From Croceivirga sp. (GTDB lineage: Bacteria; Bacteroidota; Bacteroidia; Flavobacteriales; Flavobacteriaceae): 64,000 nt of DNA. Location: assembly GCA_028284285.1 (NCBI GenBank), contig JANQSA010000051.1, positions 163,191 through 227,190 of the forward strand, written 5' to 3'. The notes under the pieces were generated by a model that worked only from the letters and a program-made list of their open reading frames with translations, had not been told where the DNA came from and searched no databases. Shown here one piece after another: positions 51,173 through 60,048 of the stretch. Numbering within the stretch: the stretch's first letter is position 1; each line of letters begins with the position of its first letter. Both the position numbers and the translations under genes were made by a program.

Positions 51173-54100
51173 ATGAAAATCTACTGTAAACCAACATCTT
51201 ATGTTATTGCATTTCTGTTTCTGGGACTATTGCTTACCGCCCAGGAAAAAGATACCAAAAAAGATAACCCGTATCAGGGCCTTGAATTTAGAAATATTGG
51301 GCCTGCACTTACTTCGGGTAGAATTGCGGATATTGCCATCCACCCCGAAAACGAAAGTACCTGGTATATCGCTGTGGGTTCCGGTGGTGTTTGGAAAACC
51401 ACTAACGCAGGGACCACATTCAGCCCCATTTTTGACAAAGAGAAAAGTTACTCCATTGGCTGTGTGACCCTGGACCCTAGCAACCCAAGTACGGTATGGG
51501 TGGGGAGTGGTGAAAATGTTGGCGGAAGACATGTGGGCTTTGGAGATGGGGTTTACGTTAGCCATGATGCCGGTAAAAGCTGGAAAAATATGGGGCTCAA
51601 GACCTCGGACCATATTTCAAAGATTATAGTTCACCCGGACAATTCCCAAAAAATATATGTAGCCTCACAGGGACCCCTTTGGAGCAAAGGTGGGGAACGC
51701 GGTTTCTACCTTTCGGAAGATGGCGGAAGCAGCTGGACCCGCACTCTGGGGAATGATGAATGGACAGGAGTAACCGATATGGTAATGGACCCTTCTAACC
51801 CTGATGTGATCTATGCGGCCACATGGGACCGTCACCGTACAGTAGCTGCGTATATGGGCGGAGGACCCGGTTCCGGCTTGCACAAATCTACGGATGGCGG
51901 TAAGACCTGGAAGAAACTGGAATCCGGGATTCCCAAATCCAATCTTGGGAAAATAGGCCTGGCCATTTCTCCTTTCAATCCCGAGACCCTTTATGCCGCT
52001 ATTGAATTGGATCGAAAAAAAGGAGGGGTGTTCATTTCCACAAATGGCGGCGCCTCATGGAAAAAGCAATCGGATGCCGTTTCCGGGGGTACCGGCCCGC
52101 ACTATTACCAGGAATTATACGCCTCCCCACATCAGGAAGGCCGGCTTTATCTGATGAATAATGTTGTCCAGATCTCAGACGACCATGGAAAAACGTTTAG
52201 GAGCATGAATGAAAAGAACAAGCATGTAGACAGCCATGCCATGGCCTTTAAAAAAGACGATCCGAATTACGTGCTGTTTGGAACAGACGGGGGATTATAC
52301 GAATCATATGATCTTACCAAAACCTGGCGGTATTTTCCTAATCTGCCCGTTATCCAATATTATAAAGTAGCCGTTGATGATGCGGAGCCCTTCTATCATA
52401 TTTATGGCGGAACCCAGGACAACGGATCACATGGCGGGCCATCCCGTACTACACGGGCGGACGGTATCCTCAATCAGGACTGGTGGATCACCTTGGGAGC
52501 AGACGGTCATCAATCTGCCACAGAGCCTGGAAATCCTGATATCACTTACGGAGAATTCCAACAAGGTTGGTTGTGGCGTATAGATCAAACCACTAGTGAG
52601 ACGGTGTTTATTCAACCCCAACCTGCCGCGGGCGATCCTCATGAACGTTTCAATTGGGATGCTCCCATCCTGGTAAGTCCTCATAAGCCCACACGACTGT
52701 ATTTTGCTTCCTATCGCGTTTGGAAATCCGAAAACAGGGGAGATGACTGGACCGCAATTTCCGGCGACCTTACCCGAAATGAAGAGCGGATCACCCTGCC
52801 CATCATGGGCCGGCAACAAAGTTGGGATAATCCCTGGGATGTAGGTGCAATGAGCGTTTACAATACCATAACCTCCCTGGCGGAATCCCCGGTGCAGGAA
52901 GGGCTTTTGTATGCCGGAACAGATGATGGCATCTTACAGGTTTCCGAAGATGGAGGCGCTAACTGGAGGAAGATCTCGTTAGGCAGTATCAAGGGAGTTC
53001 CGGACAGAGCATTCGTTAATGATGTTCGGGCCGACTTATTTGATGCGAATACCGTGTATTTGGTGTTGGATAATCATAAAGAAGGGGATTATACCCCCTA
53101 TATCCTGAAAAGCTCGGATCGCGGACGCAGTTGGAACTTTATCAACGGTGATCTGCCCAAGAAGTTGTTAACCTGGCGTATTGTACAGGATCACGAAGAC
53201 GCCTCCCTTCTTTTCGCTGCGACGGAATTCGGGATCTATTTCACCAAAAACGGCGGAAAAACCTGGATCCAGTTAAAAGGGGGAGTTCCTACCATTTCCT
53301 TCCGGGACATTACCATTCAACGCAGGGAGAATGATTTGGTAGCGGCCTCTTTTGGAAGAGGATTTTATGTTTTAGATGATATTCGTCCGTTACGTCTGTA
53401 CGATGCTTCAAAATCCGGTGAAGTCCAGTTTTTTACACCAAGAGATGCCTATTGGTATGTCCCCAAGGATCCTATTTACGCACAAGGGGATAATACCTAT
53501 AAGGCTAAAAACCCAGGTTTTGGGGCCTTATTGACGTATTATATGCCGGAGAAGTTAAGCACTATAAAGGAAAACAGGACCAAGAAAGAAAAAGAGCTGA
53601 ACAAGCAAAATACGTCCGTCCCTTTCCCGGGATGGGAAGCTTTGGCTGACGAGAAGAATCAGGAAAAACCCGGAGTAGTGATTGTAATAAAGGACAAGAG
53701 TGGAAACACCGTGAATTTTGTTAAGGGAACTGCTAAAAAGGGCCTAAACCGGGTAAATTGGGACCTGACCTATGCCTCGCGGAGTGGTGTATCTCTAAAA
53801 AAACCAAAGCCACGTGAAGGAGGGGAGGAGTTCTTTGGCTCTCCGTATATGGCTACCCCGGGCACCTACCAGGCAGAATTGTACCGGCAGGAAAACGGTA
53901 CGTTTACCCAATTGGCAGGGCCGGTTTCTTTTGAGGTAAAAAGACTACGCAAGGGTGCCCTCCCACCCAAACCTACAGAAGAGATCGTTGCCTTTAGGGA
54001 ATCGTTTCAAAGTTTTCAACAGGACCTGAGAGCTACCAACGCTACACTTAAAAAGAGTAAGCAAATGGTTGGCGCCATGAAAAGAGCATATGCCCAGGCA

Positions 54101-54439
54101 AAAACACCTACTGCGGCATTATATACCCAGATCCATGCTGCCCAAACCTCCCTGCAATCCCTGGATGAAAAAATGAACGGTAATCCTGCTAAAAATGAGA
54201 TTGGAGAACGTAATCCGCCATCACCGGGAGATGGTGCTTTTCTGGGCTATGTAGCTCTGGGTAACACCTATGGTCCCACCGGAAATCATCTAAATGCCTT
54301 CAACAGAGCCAAACAGCAGCTTCAAGAGGTAAAAAAGGAACTGAGAACGGTGGCAGAAACCACGATTCCTAATCTGGAAGCCGCGCTAAAAGCAGCGGGA
54401 GCCCCCTGGATAGAGGGTCAGGGATTGTTAAACGACTAG
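51173..54439 (+). CDS. Large secreted BNR/sortilin-VPS10-like beta-propeller protein, paralogue B
   Basis: The start at 51173 (MKIYCKPTSYVIAFLFLGLL) gives a signal peptide ending LLTAQ; the ATG at 51149 is also possible. The 1088-residue product parallels the protein at 14810-17839: NPYQGLEFRNIGPALTSGRI at the mature start, then repeated Asp-box units (TTNAGTTF, SHDAGKSW, SEDGGSSW, STDGGKTW, STNGGASW, SEDGGANW, KNGGKTW) and a linking VSVDDAEPYNVYGGLQDN-like block, here VAVDDAEPFYHIYGGTQDN. A charged C-terminal helical region follows. Both are often called glycosyl hydrolases without proof. Convergent with mscS, 4-base overlap. Confidence 0.86.
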   Translation: MKIYCKPTSYVIAFLFLGLLLTAQEKDTKKDNPYQGLEFRNIGPALTSGRIADIAIHPENESTWYIAVGSGGVWKTTNAGTTFSPIFDKEKSYSIGCVTLDPSNPSTVWVGSGENVGGRHVGFGDGVYVSHDAGKSWKNMGLKTSDHISKIIVHPDNSQKIYVASQGPLWSKGGERGFYLSEDGGSSWTRTLGNDEWTGVTDMVMDPSNPDVIYAATWDRHRTVAAYMGGGPGSGLHKSTDGGKTWKKLESGIPKSNLGKIGLAISPFNPETLYAAIELDRKKGGVFISTNGGASWKKQSDAVSGGTGPHYYQELYASPHQEGRLYLMNNVVQISDDHGKTFRSMNEKNKHVDSHAMAFKKDDPNYVLFGTDGGLYESYDLTKTWRYFPNLPVIQYYKVAVDDAEPFYHIYGGTQDNGSHGGPSRTTRADGILNQDWWITLGADGHQSATEPGNPDITYGEFQQGWLWRIDQTTSETVFIQPQPAAGDPHERFNWDAPILVSPHKPTRLYFASYRVWKSENRGDDWTAISGDLTRNEERITLPIMGRQQSWDNPWDVGAMSVYNTITSLAESPVQEGLLYAGTDDGILQVSEDGGANWRKISLGSIKGVPDRAFVNDVRADLFDANTVYLVLDNHKEGDYTPYILKSSDRGRSWNFINGDLPKKLLTWRIVQDHEDASLLFAATEFGIYFTKNGGKTWIQLKGGVPTISFRDITIQRRENDLVAASFGRGFYVLDDIRPLRLYDASKSGEVQFFTPRDAYWYVPKDPIYAQGDNTYKAKNPGFGALLTYYMPEKLSTIKENRTKKEKELNKQNTSVPFPGWEALADEKNQEKPGVVIVIKDKSGNTVNFVKGTAKKGLNRVNWDLTYASRSGVSLKKPKPREGGEEFFGSPYMATPGTYQAELYRQENGTFTQLAGPVSFEVKRLRKGALPPKPTEEIVAFRESFQSFQQDLRATNATLKKSKQMVGAMKRAYAQAKTPTAALYTQIHAAQTSLQSLDEKMNGNPAKNEIGERNPPSPGDGAFLGYVALGNTYGPTGNHLNAFNRAKQQLQEVKKELRTVAETTIPNLEAALKAAGAPWIEGQGLLND

Positions 54440-55677
54440 TTTTTCAGGGAAGTAGGCAATTCAAATACTTCCAGATCAAAATACGGCACAGCTGCGAGTA
54501 TATGGTCAAAAATATCGGCCATAATATACTCGTAGTTCTGCCATCGTTTGTCACTGCTAAAAGCGTAGATCTCCAGTGCGATCCCCTGTGAGGTGGGAGC
54601 CAGTTGACGGGTCATCATAGTCATGGTATCATTAATGGCAGAGTGGTTCTCCAGATACGATTCGATATACTTTCTGAAAACACCCAAATTCGTAAGATTT
54701 CGCCCGTTGATCATCAGGGTTTTATCCACACCTTTCTCAGTATTAGAAGCCTTTATTTTAGCATGACGGTCGTTCAGGTAGTTGGTGATCAATTCGATCC
54801 CGCTCAATTTCTGAACATCTTCGTCGGTTAGAAACTTTATGCTTTGCTGTTTAATGATCACCGCACGTTTAATACGCCTTCCTCCTGAGGATTGCATCCC
54901 CCGCCAATTTTTAAAACTATCCGAAATAAGGGCATAGGTAGGTATAGTGGTTATGGTCTTATCAAAGTTTTGTACTTTGACCGTCGCGAGATTGATCTCA
55001 ATAACATCGCCGTCCGCCCCGTATTTATCAAAGGTGATCCAATCCCCGATACGAACCATATCATTGATGCTCACCTGAATACTGGCCACGAAACCCAATA
55101 TGGTATCCCTGAAAATAAGCAACAATATTGCCGAAGCGGCGCCCAATCCCGTAAGAAACTTCCAGATATCCGTATCGGTGAGTATGGCCACGATGGTCAT
55201 CACCCCACCGGCCCAGGCAAAGATCATAAAGACCTGGATATAGCTGTCAATGGGTTTATCCTTAAATCGTGCTAAGGTTTTTAAATAATCACTTACTGTA
55301 CGCAAAAGGCTTTGGAATATGCGCAATACCAGGAGTACGGCCAGGATCTGTAAACCTTTCATGGCTACATTCTCCGCATACTGAAAATCGATAAAAACAT
55401 AAGGAATGACTTCAAAGGCAAGCAAAAGCGGAAGGATATGTGCCAGATATCGCGGTAAGCGGTTGGTGACCGCAAAGTTGTCGAAATTAGTTTTGGTACG
55501 TTTTGCCAATTGTGTAGAAAACCGGCGTAGTATCTTCCAGATGAGGTAGTCTACAATAAGCACCAGGAGGGATACCACTACAAACAACAGCAGGGCATTC
55601 CAAAAGGCGGCCTGACTTTCGGTAGCTCCCTTTTGCAGTAAAAAATCATGAAATATGCGCCACCACTGAAACTCCAT
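54436..55677 (-). CDS. MscS family mechanosensitive ion channel
   Basis: A 413-residue membrane protein with several N-terminal membrane helices (AFWNALLLFVVVSLLVLIVD, LPRYLAHILPLLLAFEVI and more). The pore helix and MscS beta domain lie in FLTGLGAASAILLLIFRDTI, LGFVASIQVSINDMVRIGDW and the VIEINLATVKVQNFDKTITT segment. It releases solutes on osmotic downshift. The longer C-terminal part (YIMADIFDHIL) is typical of the YbdG-like group. Confidence 0.9.
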   Translation of the reverse strand: MEFQWWRIFHDFLLQKGATESQAAFWNALLLFVVVSLLVLIVDYLIWKILRRFSTQLAKRTKTNFDNFAVTNRLPRYLAHILPLLLAFEVIPYVFIDFQYAENVAMKGLQILAVLLVLRIFQSLLRTVSDYLKTLARFKDKPIDSYIQVFMIFAWAGGVMTIVAILTDTDIWKFLTGLGAASAILLLIFRDTILGFVASIQVSINDMVRIGDWITFDKYGADGDVIEINLATVKVQNFDKTITTIPTYALISDSFKNWRGMQSSGGRRIKRAVIIKQQSIKFLTDEDVQKLSGIELITNYLNDRHAKIKASNTEKGVDKTLMINGRNLTNLGVFRKYIESYLENHSAINDTMTMMTRQLAPTSQGIALEIYAFSSDKRWQNYEYIMADIFDHILAAVPYFDLEVFELPTSLKN

Positions 55678-55779
55678 GTTAACCCTTATTTAAAGGGGCA
55701 AAAATACATAATTAGGTCCTTTGCATCCGGAAAACATATCAAGTATGGCGTCGTGTCCCCGGATTTTGTACCTTAAGGT

Positions 55780-56496
55780 ATGCTTAATCCAACACGTGTA
55801 CGACAAAATAGTATCACCCTGCTCAAGATGCTACTGGGTTTCTCCCTGAGTTTTGGACAGGAGCCCGATTACGCATCGCTACGCCAGCAAATGGTTTCGG
55901 AACAGCTGGAAGGGAGGGATATTTACAGCAGGAGCACCCTGGAAGCCATGAAGGCTGTTCCGCGACATTTATTTGTTCCAAAGGCGCAACGCCCCTTTGC
56001 TTATGTAGACGGCCCCTTACCCATTGGACACAAGCAGACCATTTCTCAACCGTATATCGTAGCATTTATGACCCAGGCGCTTCGGCTTAAAAAAACGGAT
56101 AAAGTCCTGGAAGTAGGTACAGGAAGCGGGTATCAGGCGGCGGTATTGGCAAAAATTGTCGATTCGGTATTTACCATCGAAATTGTAGAACCATTGGGAT
56201 TACAGGCCAAAAAACGCCTGGCGCAGCTAGGGTACAATACAGTTACGGTAAGGGTAGGGGATGGCTACCACGGATGGCCCGAAAAAGCGCCTTTTGATGC
56301 CATAATGGTCACCGCAGGCGCAGAGAGCCTACCGCAGCCTTTGGTTGATCAATTAGCGGAAGGAGCCCGAATGGTGATCCCTATTGGCCCGCACGGTGGG
56401 ATACGACAGTTGGTCCTGGTGCAGAAGAAGAAGGGAAAAATCAAGACCACCGAGCTTATGTCGGTTCGTTTTGTTCCCTTTACCCGAAAAAATTAA
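55780..56496 (+). CDS. pcm: Protein-L-isoaspartate O-methyltransferase, apparently exported
   Basis: A 238-residue enzyme repairing isoaspartate by SAM-dependent methylation. SAM motif I is VLEVGTGSGYQAAVLAK, with the upstream signature RHLFVP and PLPIGHKQTISQPYIVAFMT. Unlike cytosolic Pcm it starts with a hydrophobic segment (SITLLKMLLGFSLSFGQ) that looks like a signal peptide cut after GQ, so a periplasmic form is likely. SAM supply there is unclear, which makes the location uncertain. A later ATG at 55828 would not remove the segment. Confidence 0.88.
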   Translation: MLNPTRVRQNSITLLKMLLGFSLSFGQEPDYASLRQQMVSEQLEGRDIYSRSTLEAMKAVPRHLFVPKAQRPFAYVDGPLPIGHKQTISQPYIVAFMTQALRLKKTDKVLEVGTGSGYQAAVLAKIVDSVFTIEIVEPLGLQAKKRLAQLGYNTVTVRVGDGYHGWPEKAPFDAIMVTAGAESLPQPLVDQLAEGARMVIPIGPHGGIRQLVLVQKKKGKIKTTELMSVRFVPFTRKN

Positions 56497-56694
56497 CTCT
56501 TGCTTTTCCAAGGCTGACCTCCAGGTGGGATAACCCTTTATCCGGGTGAAGCGATGATCATAGGATTGCACAGATATGCTAAAGATCTATTCCACATCCG
56601 GATGGAGGAAATACTTTGAATTCAATTTTCTTTAAAGGTTCAAAAAGTTGGTTTATTCGCCGTAATATTGAATGGTCGGAAAATCATCATTTTA

Positions 56695-57621
56695 ATGGAC
56701 AACCAAAGGAACACTACCCTGATCATTTTAGCATTTTTCGCCATTTACGTGATCTGGGGTTCTACCTATTTGATGAATAAAATAGCGGTTACGGAATTGC
56801 CGCCCTTTATGCTTGCCGGCGTTCGTTTTGTCACTGCGGGATTGCTGATCTTTGGTATTGCCAGGATAACGGGAAAGTCTATAAAGATTACCCCACGACA
56901 ATTTATAAACACGGTTATCGCCGGTTTTTTGTTCCTGAGTTTTGGCAACGGGGTGGTAGTATGGGCGCTGCGTTATGTGGATACTGGCTTTGCGGCATTG
57001 GAAATCGCTGCGCAACCTTTGGTGATCCTGCTCATGATGCGGGTGTTCCAGGGTAAGAAAATACAATCCATGTCCATTATTGGTGTCATTTTGGGGTTTA
57101 TTGGGATTTACCTTCTGGTGGGGCAAAAAGAGATCATTGCCCGGGAGAACGCTGTGTTAGGCATGATCATGATCTTTGCCTGTATGTGCAGTTGGGGATA
57201 TGGCAGCCTTTTTGTAGGAAAGGCTGATCTTCCCAGGAATTATTTTGTAAACACCGGCTACCAAATGTTTACCGGAGGTATTCTCTTAGGGATAATGAGC
57301 CTGGCCTTCGGAGAAAGCTGGTCGGTCCCCTGGGCCTGGAGCGAAAAAGTACAGTGGGTAATGGTATTGCTGGTCGTATTTGGAAGCATTGTAGCATTTA
57401 CTTCCTTTAACTATCTATTGAAAACGGTCTCCCCTGAAAAGGTAGCCACTTCCACCTATGTAAATCCCATTGTGGCCCTGTTGCTGGGGTGGTATTTTCT
57501 GGATGAAAAAATTACAATGCAATCCCTGTTGGCTGCAGTGGTCTTGTTAACCGGGGTCTATTTTATCAACACCACCAAAAAGTGGGTAGTCTTTGCCCGA
57601 TTTAGAAAACGAACCCATTAA
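56695..57621 (+). CDS. EamA family drug/metabolite transporter
   Basis: The start at 56695 (MDNQRNTTLIILAFFAIYVI) is chosen since it follows the family N-terminus. The 308-residue product has ten hydrophobic segments in two EamA halves, with family marks IYVIWGSTYLMNKIAV, FLSFGNGVVVWALRYVDTGF, GVILGFIGIYLLVG and TYVNPIVALLLGWYFLDE. It exports amino acids or similar metabolites. The DUF1080 lipoprotein gene starts 10 bases after its stop. Confidence 0.9.
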   Translation: MDNQRNTTLIILAFFAIYVIWGSTYLMNKIAVTELPPFMLAGVRFVTAGLLIFGIARITGKSIKITPRQFINTVIAGFLFLSFGNGVVVWALRYVDTGFAALEIAAQPLVILLMMRVFQGKKIQSMSIIGVILGFIGIYLLVGQKEIIARENAVLGMIMIFACMCSWGYGSLFVGKADLPRNYFVNTGYQMFTGGILLGIMSLAFGESWSVPWAWSEKVQWVMVLLVVFGSIVAFTSFNYLLKTVSPEKVATSTYVNPIVALLLGWYFLDEKITMQSLLAAVVLLTGVYFINTTKKWVVFARFRKRTH

Positions 57622-57631
57622 AATTGACATT

Positions 57632-58345
57632 ATGAATCGTTATGTAACGCAAATATCCTATTACTGCTTTGGGCTATGCCTGGGAGCTTTCTTTTTTCTG
57701 ATGGGCTGTAAGGTGGAATCAGGAAAGAGTTTATTCAATGAAGAAGATCTGGCCGGATGGGATCTTGATGTTCCCCTGTTGGACAGCGTTCCCAACGCCC
57801 AGGCCCCTTTTGTAATCAAAGAAGGGATGTTGGTTTCCCTGGGAGAACCCAGAGGGCATCTGATGACCCGGGAAACCTACCGGAATTATCGATTGGAAGT
57901 AGAATATCGATTTCCAAAAGCGCCAGGAAATTGTGGTGTACTGGTGCATGCTTCGGAAACGAGGGCGCTGTACGATATGTTTCCCAAGTCAATTGAAGTA
58001 CAATTACAACACGGCAATGCCGGGGATTTCTGGTGCATTGTAGAAAATATTGAGGTGGATAATATGGTAGCAAGAAGAGGGCCAAAGGAATTATGGGGCA
58101 TTACCGAAGGAAAAAAACGGAGAATAGAAAATGTAACGGATACTTCGGAACATCCGTTAGGGGAATGGAATACAATGACCATTGAGTGCCTGGAAGATGT
58201 CATAAAGGTTTGGGTAAATGGAGATCTGGTGAATCACGGTTGGAATGCCACGGTGAATAAAGGTAAAATCGCGATTCAGGCAGAAGGAGCAGTTATGGAA
58301 TTCCGAAAAATGGTACTCACTCCCATTAGCGAGCTATCCCAATAA
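57632..58345 (+). CDS. DUF1080 lipoprotein, paralogue B
   Basis: The start at 57632 gives a lipobox at LMGC (Cys26). The 237-residue product is one DUF1080 domain: SLFNEEDLAGWDLDVPLL, VIKEGMLVSLGEPRGHLMTR, YRLEVEYRFPKAPGNCGVLV, SIEVQLQHGNAGDFWCI, GEWNTMTIECLEDVIKVWVN and the end AVMEFRKMVLTPI. It is a likely sugar-active surface or periplasmic domain. It is possibly cotranscribed with the EamA transporter. Compare 36562-37497. Confidence 0.87.
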   Translation: MNRYVTQISYYCFGLCLGAFFFLMGCKVESGKSLFNEEDLAGWDLDVPLLDSVPNAQAPFVIKEGMLVSLGEPRGHLMTRETYRNYRLEVEYRFPKAPGNCGVLVHASETRALYDMFPKSIEVQLQHGNAGDFWCIVENIEVDNMVARRGPKELWGITEGKKRRIENVTDTSEHPLGEWNTMTIECLEDVIKVWVNGDLVNHGWNATVNKGKIAIQAEGAVMEFRKMVLTPISELSQ

Positions 58346-58366
58346 ACGGCCTCCGGTTACCCTTGT

Positions 58367-58396
58367 ACAGTTCACTACATTAAGTGTCCAATTCAT
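58367..58396 (+). promoter_or_regulatory. Candidate LytTR response-regulator binding site
   Basis: Two 9-bp direct repeats, ACAGTTCAC (58367-58375) and CCAATTCAT (58388-58396), are separated by 12 bp. The wider 14-bp repeats CAGTTCACTACATT and CAATTCATTACATT agree at 12 of 14 positions, with a period of 21 bp. LytTR proteins such as AgrA and ComE bind direct repeats of this length and spacing (ComE type aCAnTTcaG). The site ends 12 bases before the -33 element. The LytTR gene lies at 62101. Confidence 0.6.
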
Positions 58397-58408
58397 TACA
58401 TTGCTTTT

Positions 58409-58437
58409 TTGGGAATTGAAGCGTTGTTTCATTTTTG
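58409..58437 (+). promoter_or_regulatory. Promoter of the SDHH-repeat protein gene
   Basis: TTG at 58409-58411 (in TTTTTTG) and CATTTTTG at 58430-58437, with an 18-base spacer, fit TTG-N17-23-TAnnTTTG apart from the first base of the -7 box. The direct repeats at 58367-58396 stand just upstream. The leader would be about 80 bases. Confidence 0.55.
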
Positions 58438-58475
58438 TACCATCATTAATCAAGAAACAAACAATCAACCACAAT

Positions 58476-58512
58476 CTGTCCACTCTGGAACCTCCAGGGT
58501 GGACAGGTTTTT
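58476..58512 (+). promoter_or_regulatory. Leader hairpin, possible attenuator
   Basis: CTGTCCACTCTGGA (58476-58489) pairs with TCCAGGGTGGACAG (58493-58506): 14 pairs with one G-U and a 3-base loop, followed by GTTTTTA. It lies between the promoter and the ATG at 58525, the position of an intrinsic terminator in a leader. It may equally be the 3' end of the DUF1080 transcript. Confidence 0.6.
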
Positions 58513-58524
58513 AAAAATCAAAAA

Positions 58525-59973
58525 ATGAATCAGTTTACAAAACTCCTTGCCGCTTTTATCATCAAATTGCTTTTGGTAGGCTTCCTTTTGGCCCCGGATA
58601 CCACAGCAGCCCAGCGGAGAAGTACTTCAGTAAATATTAAACGCGACGGCAAAACCACTATTTCTATCAAAAACGGCTTTGGAAACAATTTTTCCATTGA
58701 ATATAAGGGTGACATTACCCTCTCTGATGATGACACGGATATCGTAGCCATCTCACCAGGAGGGTATATGGAGATCAGGAAATCGGCTTTTGGCAATCGA
58801 AGGCGAATTTTCATAGAACCCGAGAATTCCGGAAAACTTGTAAAAAAATACTATGTAGGCGGTTCGCAACGCAGCTTTGACGCTGAAGGAAAAAAGTGGT
58901 TGGCCGAGATCCTGTTAGAAGTCGTTAGGACGACTACTTTAGGCGCAGAAAAAAGGGTGAACCGCTTGTATAAAAAAGGGGGCTACTACCAGGTTTTAAA
59001 AGAGGTAGACAAAATTTACAGTGATTATGTGCAGGCAAAGTATATCAAGCTGCTTTTAGATAAGAATCTGGATGAAAAAGGGTTGATCGCTACTTTGGAG
59101 CGGGTAGGGGATATTGACTCGGATCACCATAAAGCAGATATTCTAAAACACAATACAAACGCTTTTCTTTCTACAAAGGGGACCACAGCGTCTTTTATCC
59201 ATGCTGCCGGAAAAATAGATTCCGACCATCATACCGCGAGCGTACTGAAGCGTGCGCTAGACAGCAAGTCTATCCCAGCTACTCGAATGAATTCGCTCTT
59301 CGAAATAGCAAGAGATATCGATTCTGACCATCATAAAGCCAGCGTGTTGCTGGAAACACTGGATACGCAAACCTTGACGGCAGAAAATATCAAATTACTG
59401 CTGAAGACCTCTGTTACGATTGATTCTGACCATCACAAAGCTACTGTATTGAAGAAAGCGCTTGCCGCCTCAGACCTACCATCAGATAGTCAACACACCC
59501 TGCTATCTGCAATTGGCGATATGGACTCGGATCATCATATGGCCAGCGTCCTTAGCCAGGTGCTACAACAACGATTAGACCAGGCATCGCTTGCGCATCT
59601 GCTAGGCCAGGTAAGAAGCAACCTATCTTCGGACATGCATCGCGCTGCGATACTTAGAAAAGCAGTCAGGCAAGAGGAGATGAACGCTGCCCTGGATGAT
59701 TTCCTAAGTGCATTAACCGATATGGACTCCGATCACCATAAGGATGAGGTGTTCCGACAGCTTTCCAAAAAGGACTTTAGCGATAAAGAATTAATACAGA
59801 TCCTGGAAGCCACAAAAAGTATTAATTCCGACCATCATCAAGCAGCTGTCCTGATCAGTTTTGCATCGGCAGTTGAGGGGAAAAGCCAGGGTGTACGGAA
59901 TGCCTATATGGACGCATCTACAGAGATCTCTTCGGATGCCCATCTCGGCCGTGTATTGAAGGCTATCCGTTAA
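58525..59973 (+). CDS. Secreted repeat protein with ten SDHH-type helical repeats
   Basis: A 482-residue protein with a signal peptide (LLAAFIIKLLLVGFLLAPDT, cut near TTAAQ30). Residues 31-115 are beta-rich (INIKRDGKTTISIKNGFGNN-like). From about 160 on there are ten repeats of 33-35 residues centred on SD at 166, 199, 233, 267, 301, 335, 369, 402, 435 and 470. The consensus is I/M-D-SDHH-K-A-x-VL followed by a helix-turn-helix. The first repeat (IYSDYVQAKYIK) and the sixth and last (SDMHRAAIL, SDAHLGRVL) are degenerate. The repeat length equals that of TPR units, so an alpha-solenoid is likely. The HH pairs could bind metal; this is a guess. It precedes a LytS/LytTR operon. I recall similar SDYYKAEVL-type repeats in other Bacteroidota and know of no function. 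Confidence 0.82.
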   Translation: MNQFTKLLAAFIIKLLLVGFLLAPDTTAAQRRSTSVNIKRDGKTTISIKNGFGNNFSIEYKGDITLSDDDTDIVAISPGGYMEIRKSAFGNRRRIFIEPENSGKLVKKYYVGGSQRSFDAEGKKWLAEILLEVVRTTTLGAEKRVNRLYKKGGYYQVLKEVDKIYSDYVQAKYIKLLLDKNLDEKGLIATLERVGDIDSDHHKADILKHNTNAFLSTKGTTASFIHAAGKIDSDHHTASVLKRALDSKSIPATRMNSLFEIARDIDSDHHKASVLLETLDTQTLTAENIKLLLKTSVTIDSDHHKATVLKKALAASDLPSDSQHTLLSAIGDMDSDHHMASVLSQVLQQRLDQASLAHLLGQVRSNLSSDMHRAAILRKAVRQEEMNAALDDFLSALTDMDSDHHKDEVFRQLSKKDFSDKELIQILEATKSINSDHHQAAVLISFASAVEGKSQGVRNAYMDASTEISSDAHLGRVLKAIR

Positions 59974-60015
59974 TTGTTGTAGCCCGGTAGTCTCATTTGG
60001 CCCTCCATGCGATTG

Positions 60016-60044
60016 TTGGGGAAGCTTAGAATTCCCTAATTTGG
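60016..60044 (+). promoter_or_regulatory. Candidate promoter of the LytS/LytTR operon
   Basis: TTG at 60016-60018 and TAATTTGG at 60037-60044, with an 18-base spacer. The ATG is only 4 bases further on, so the transcript would be leaderless or nearly so. Read-through from the repeat gene, which ends 75 bases upstream of the ATG, is an alternative. Confidence 0.4.
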
Positions 60045-60048
60045 GATC

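Noticed and set aside
58525..59973. Regularly spaced DNA repeats that could suggest a CRISPR array
   Set aside because: The period is about 100 bases, the copies are degenerate at third codon positions and the frame stays open through all of them, so these are protein repeats.
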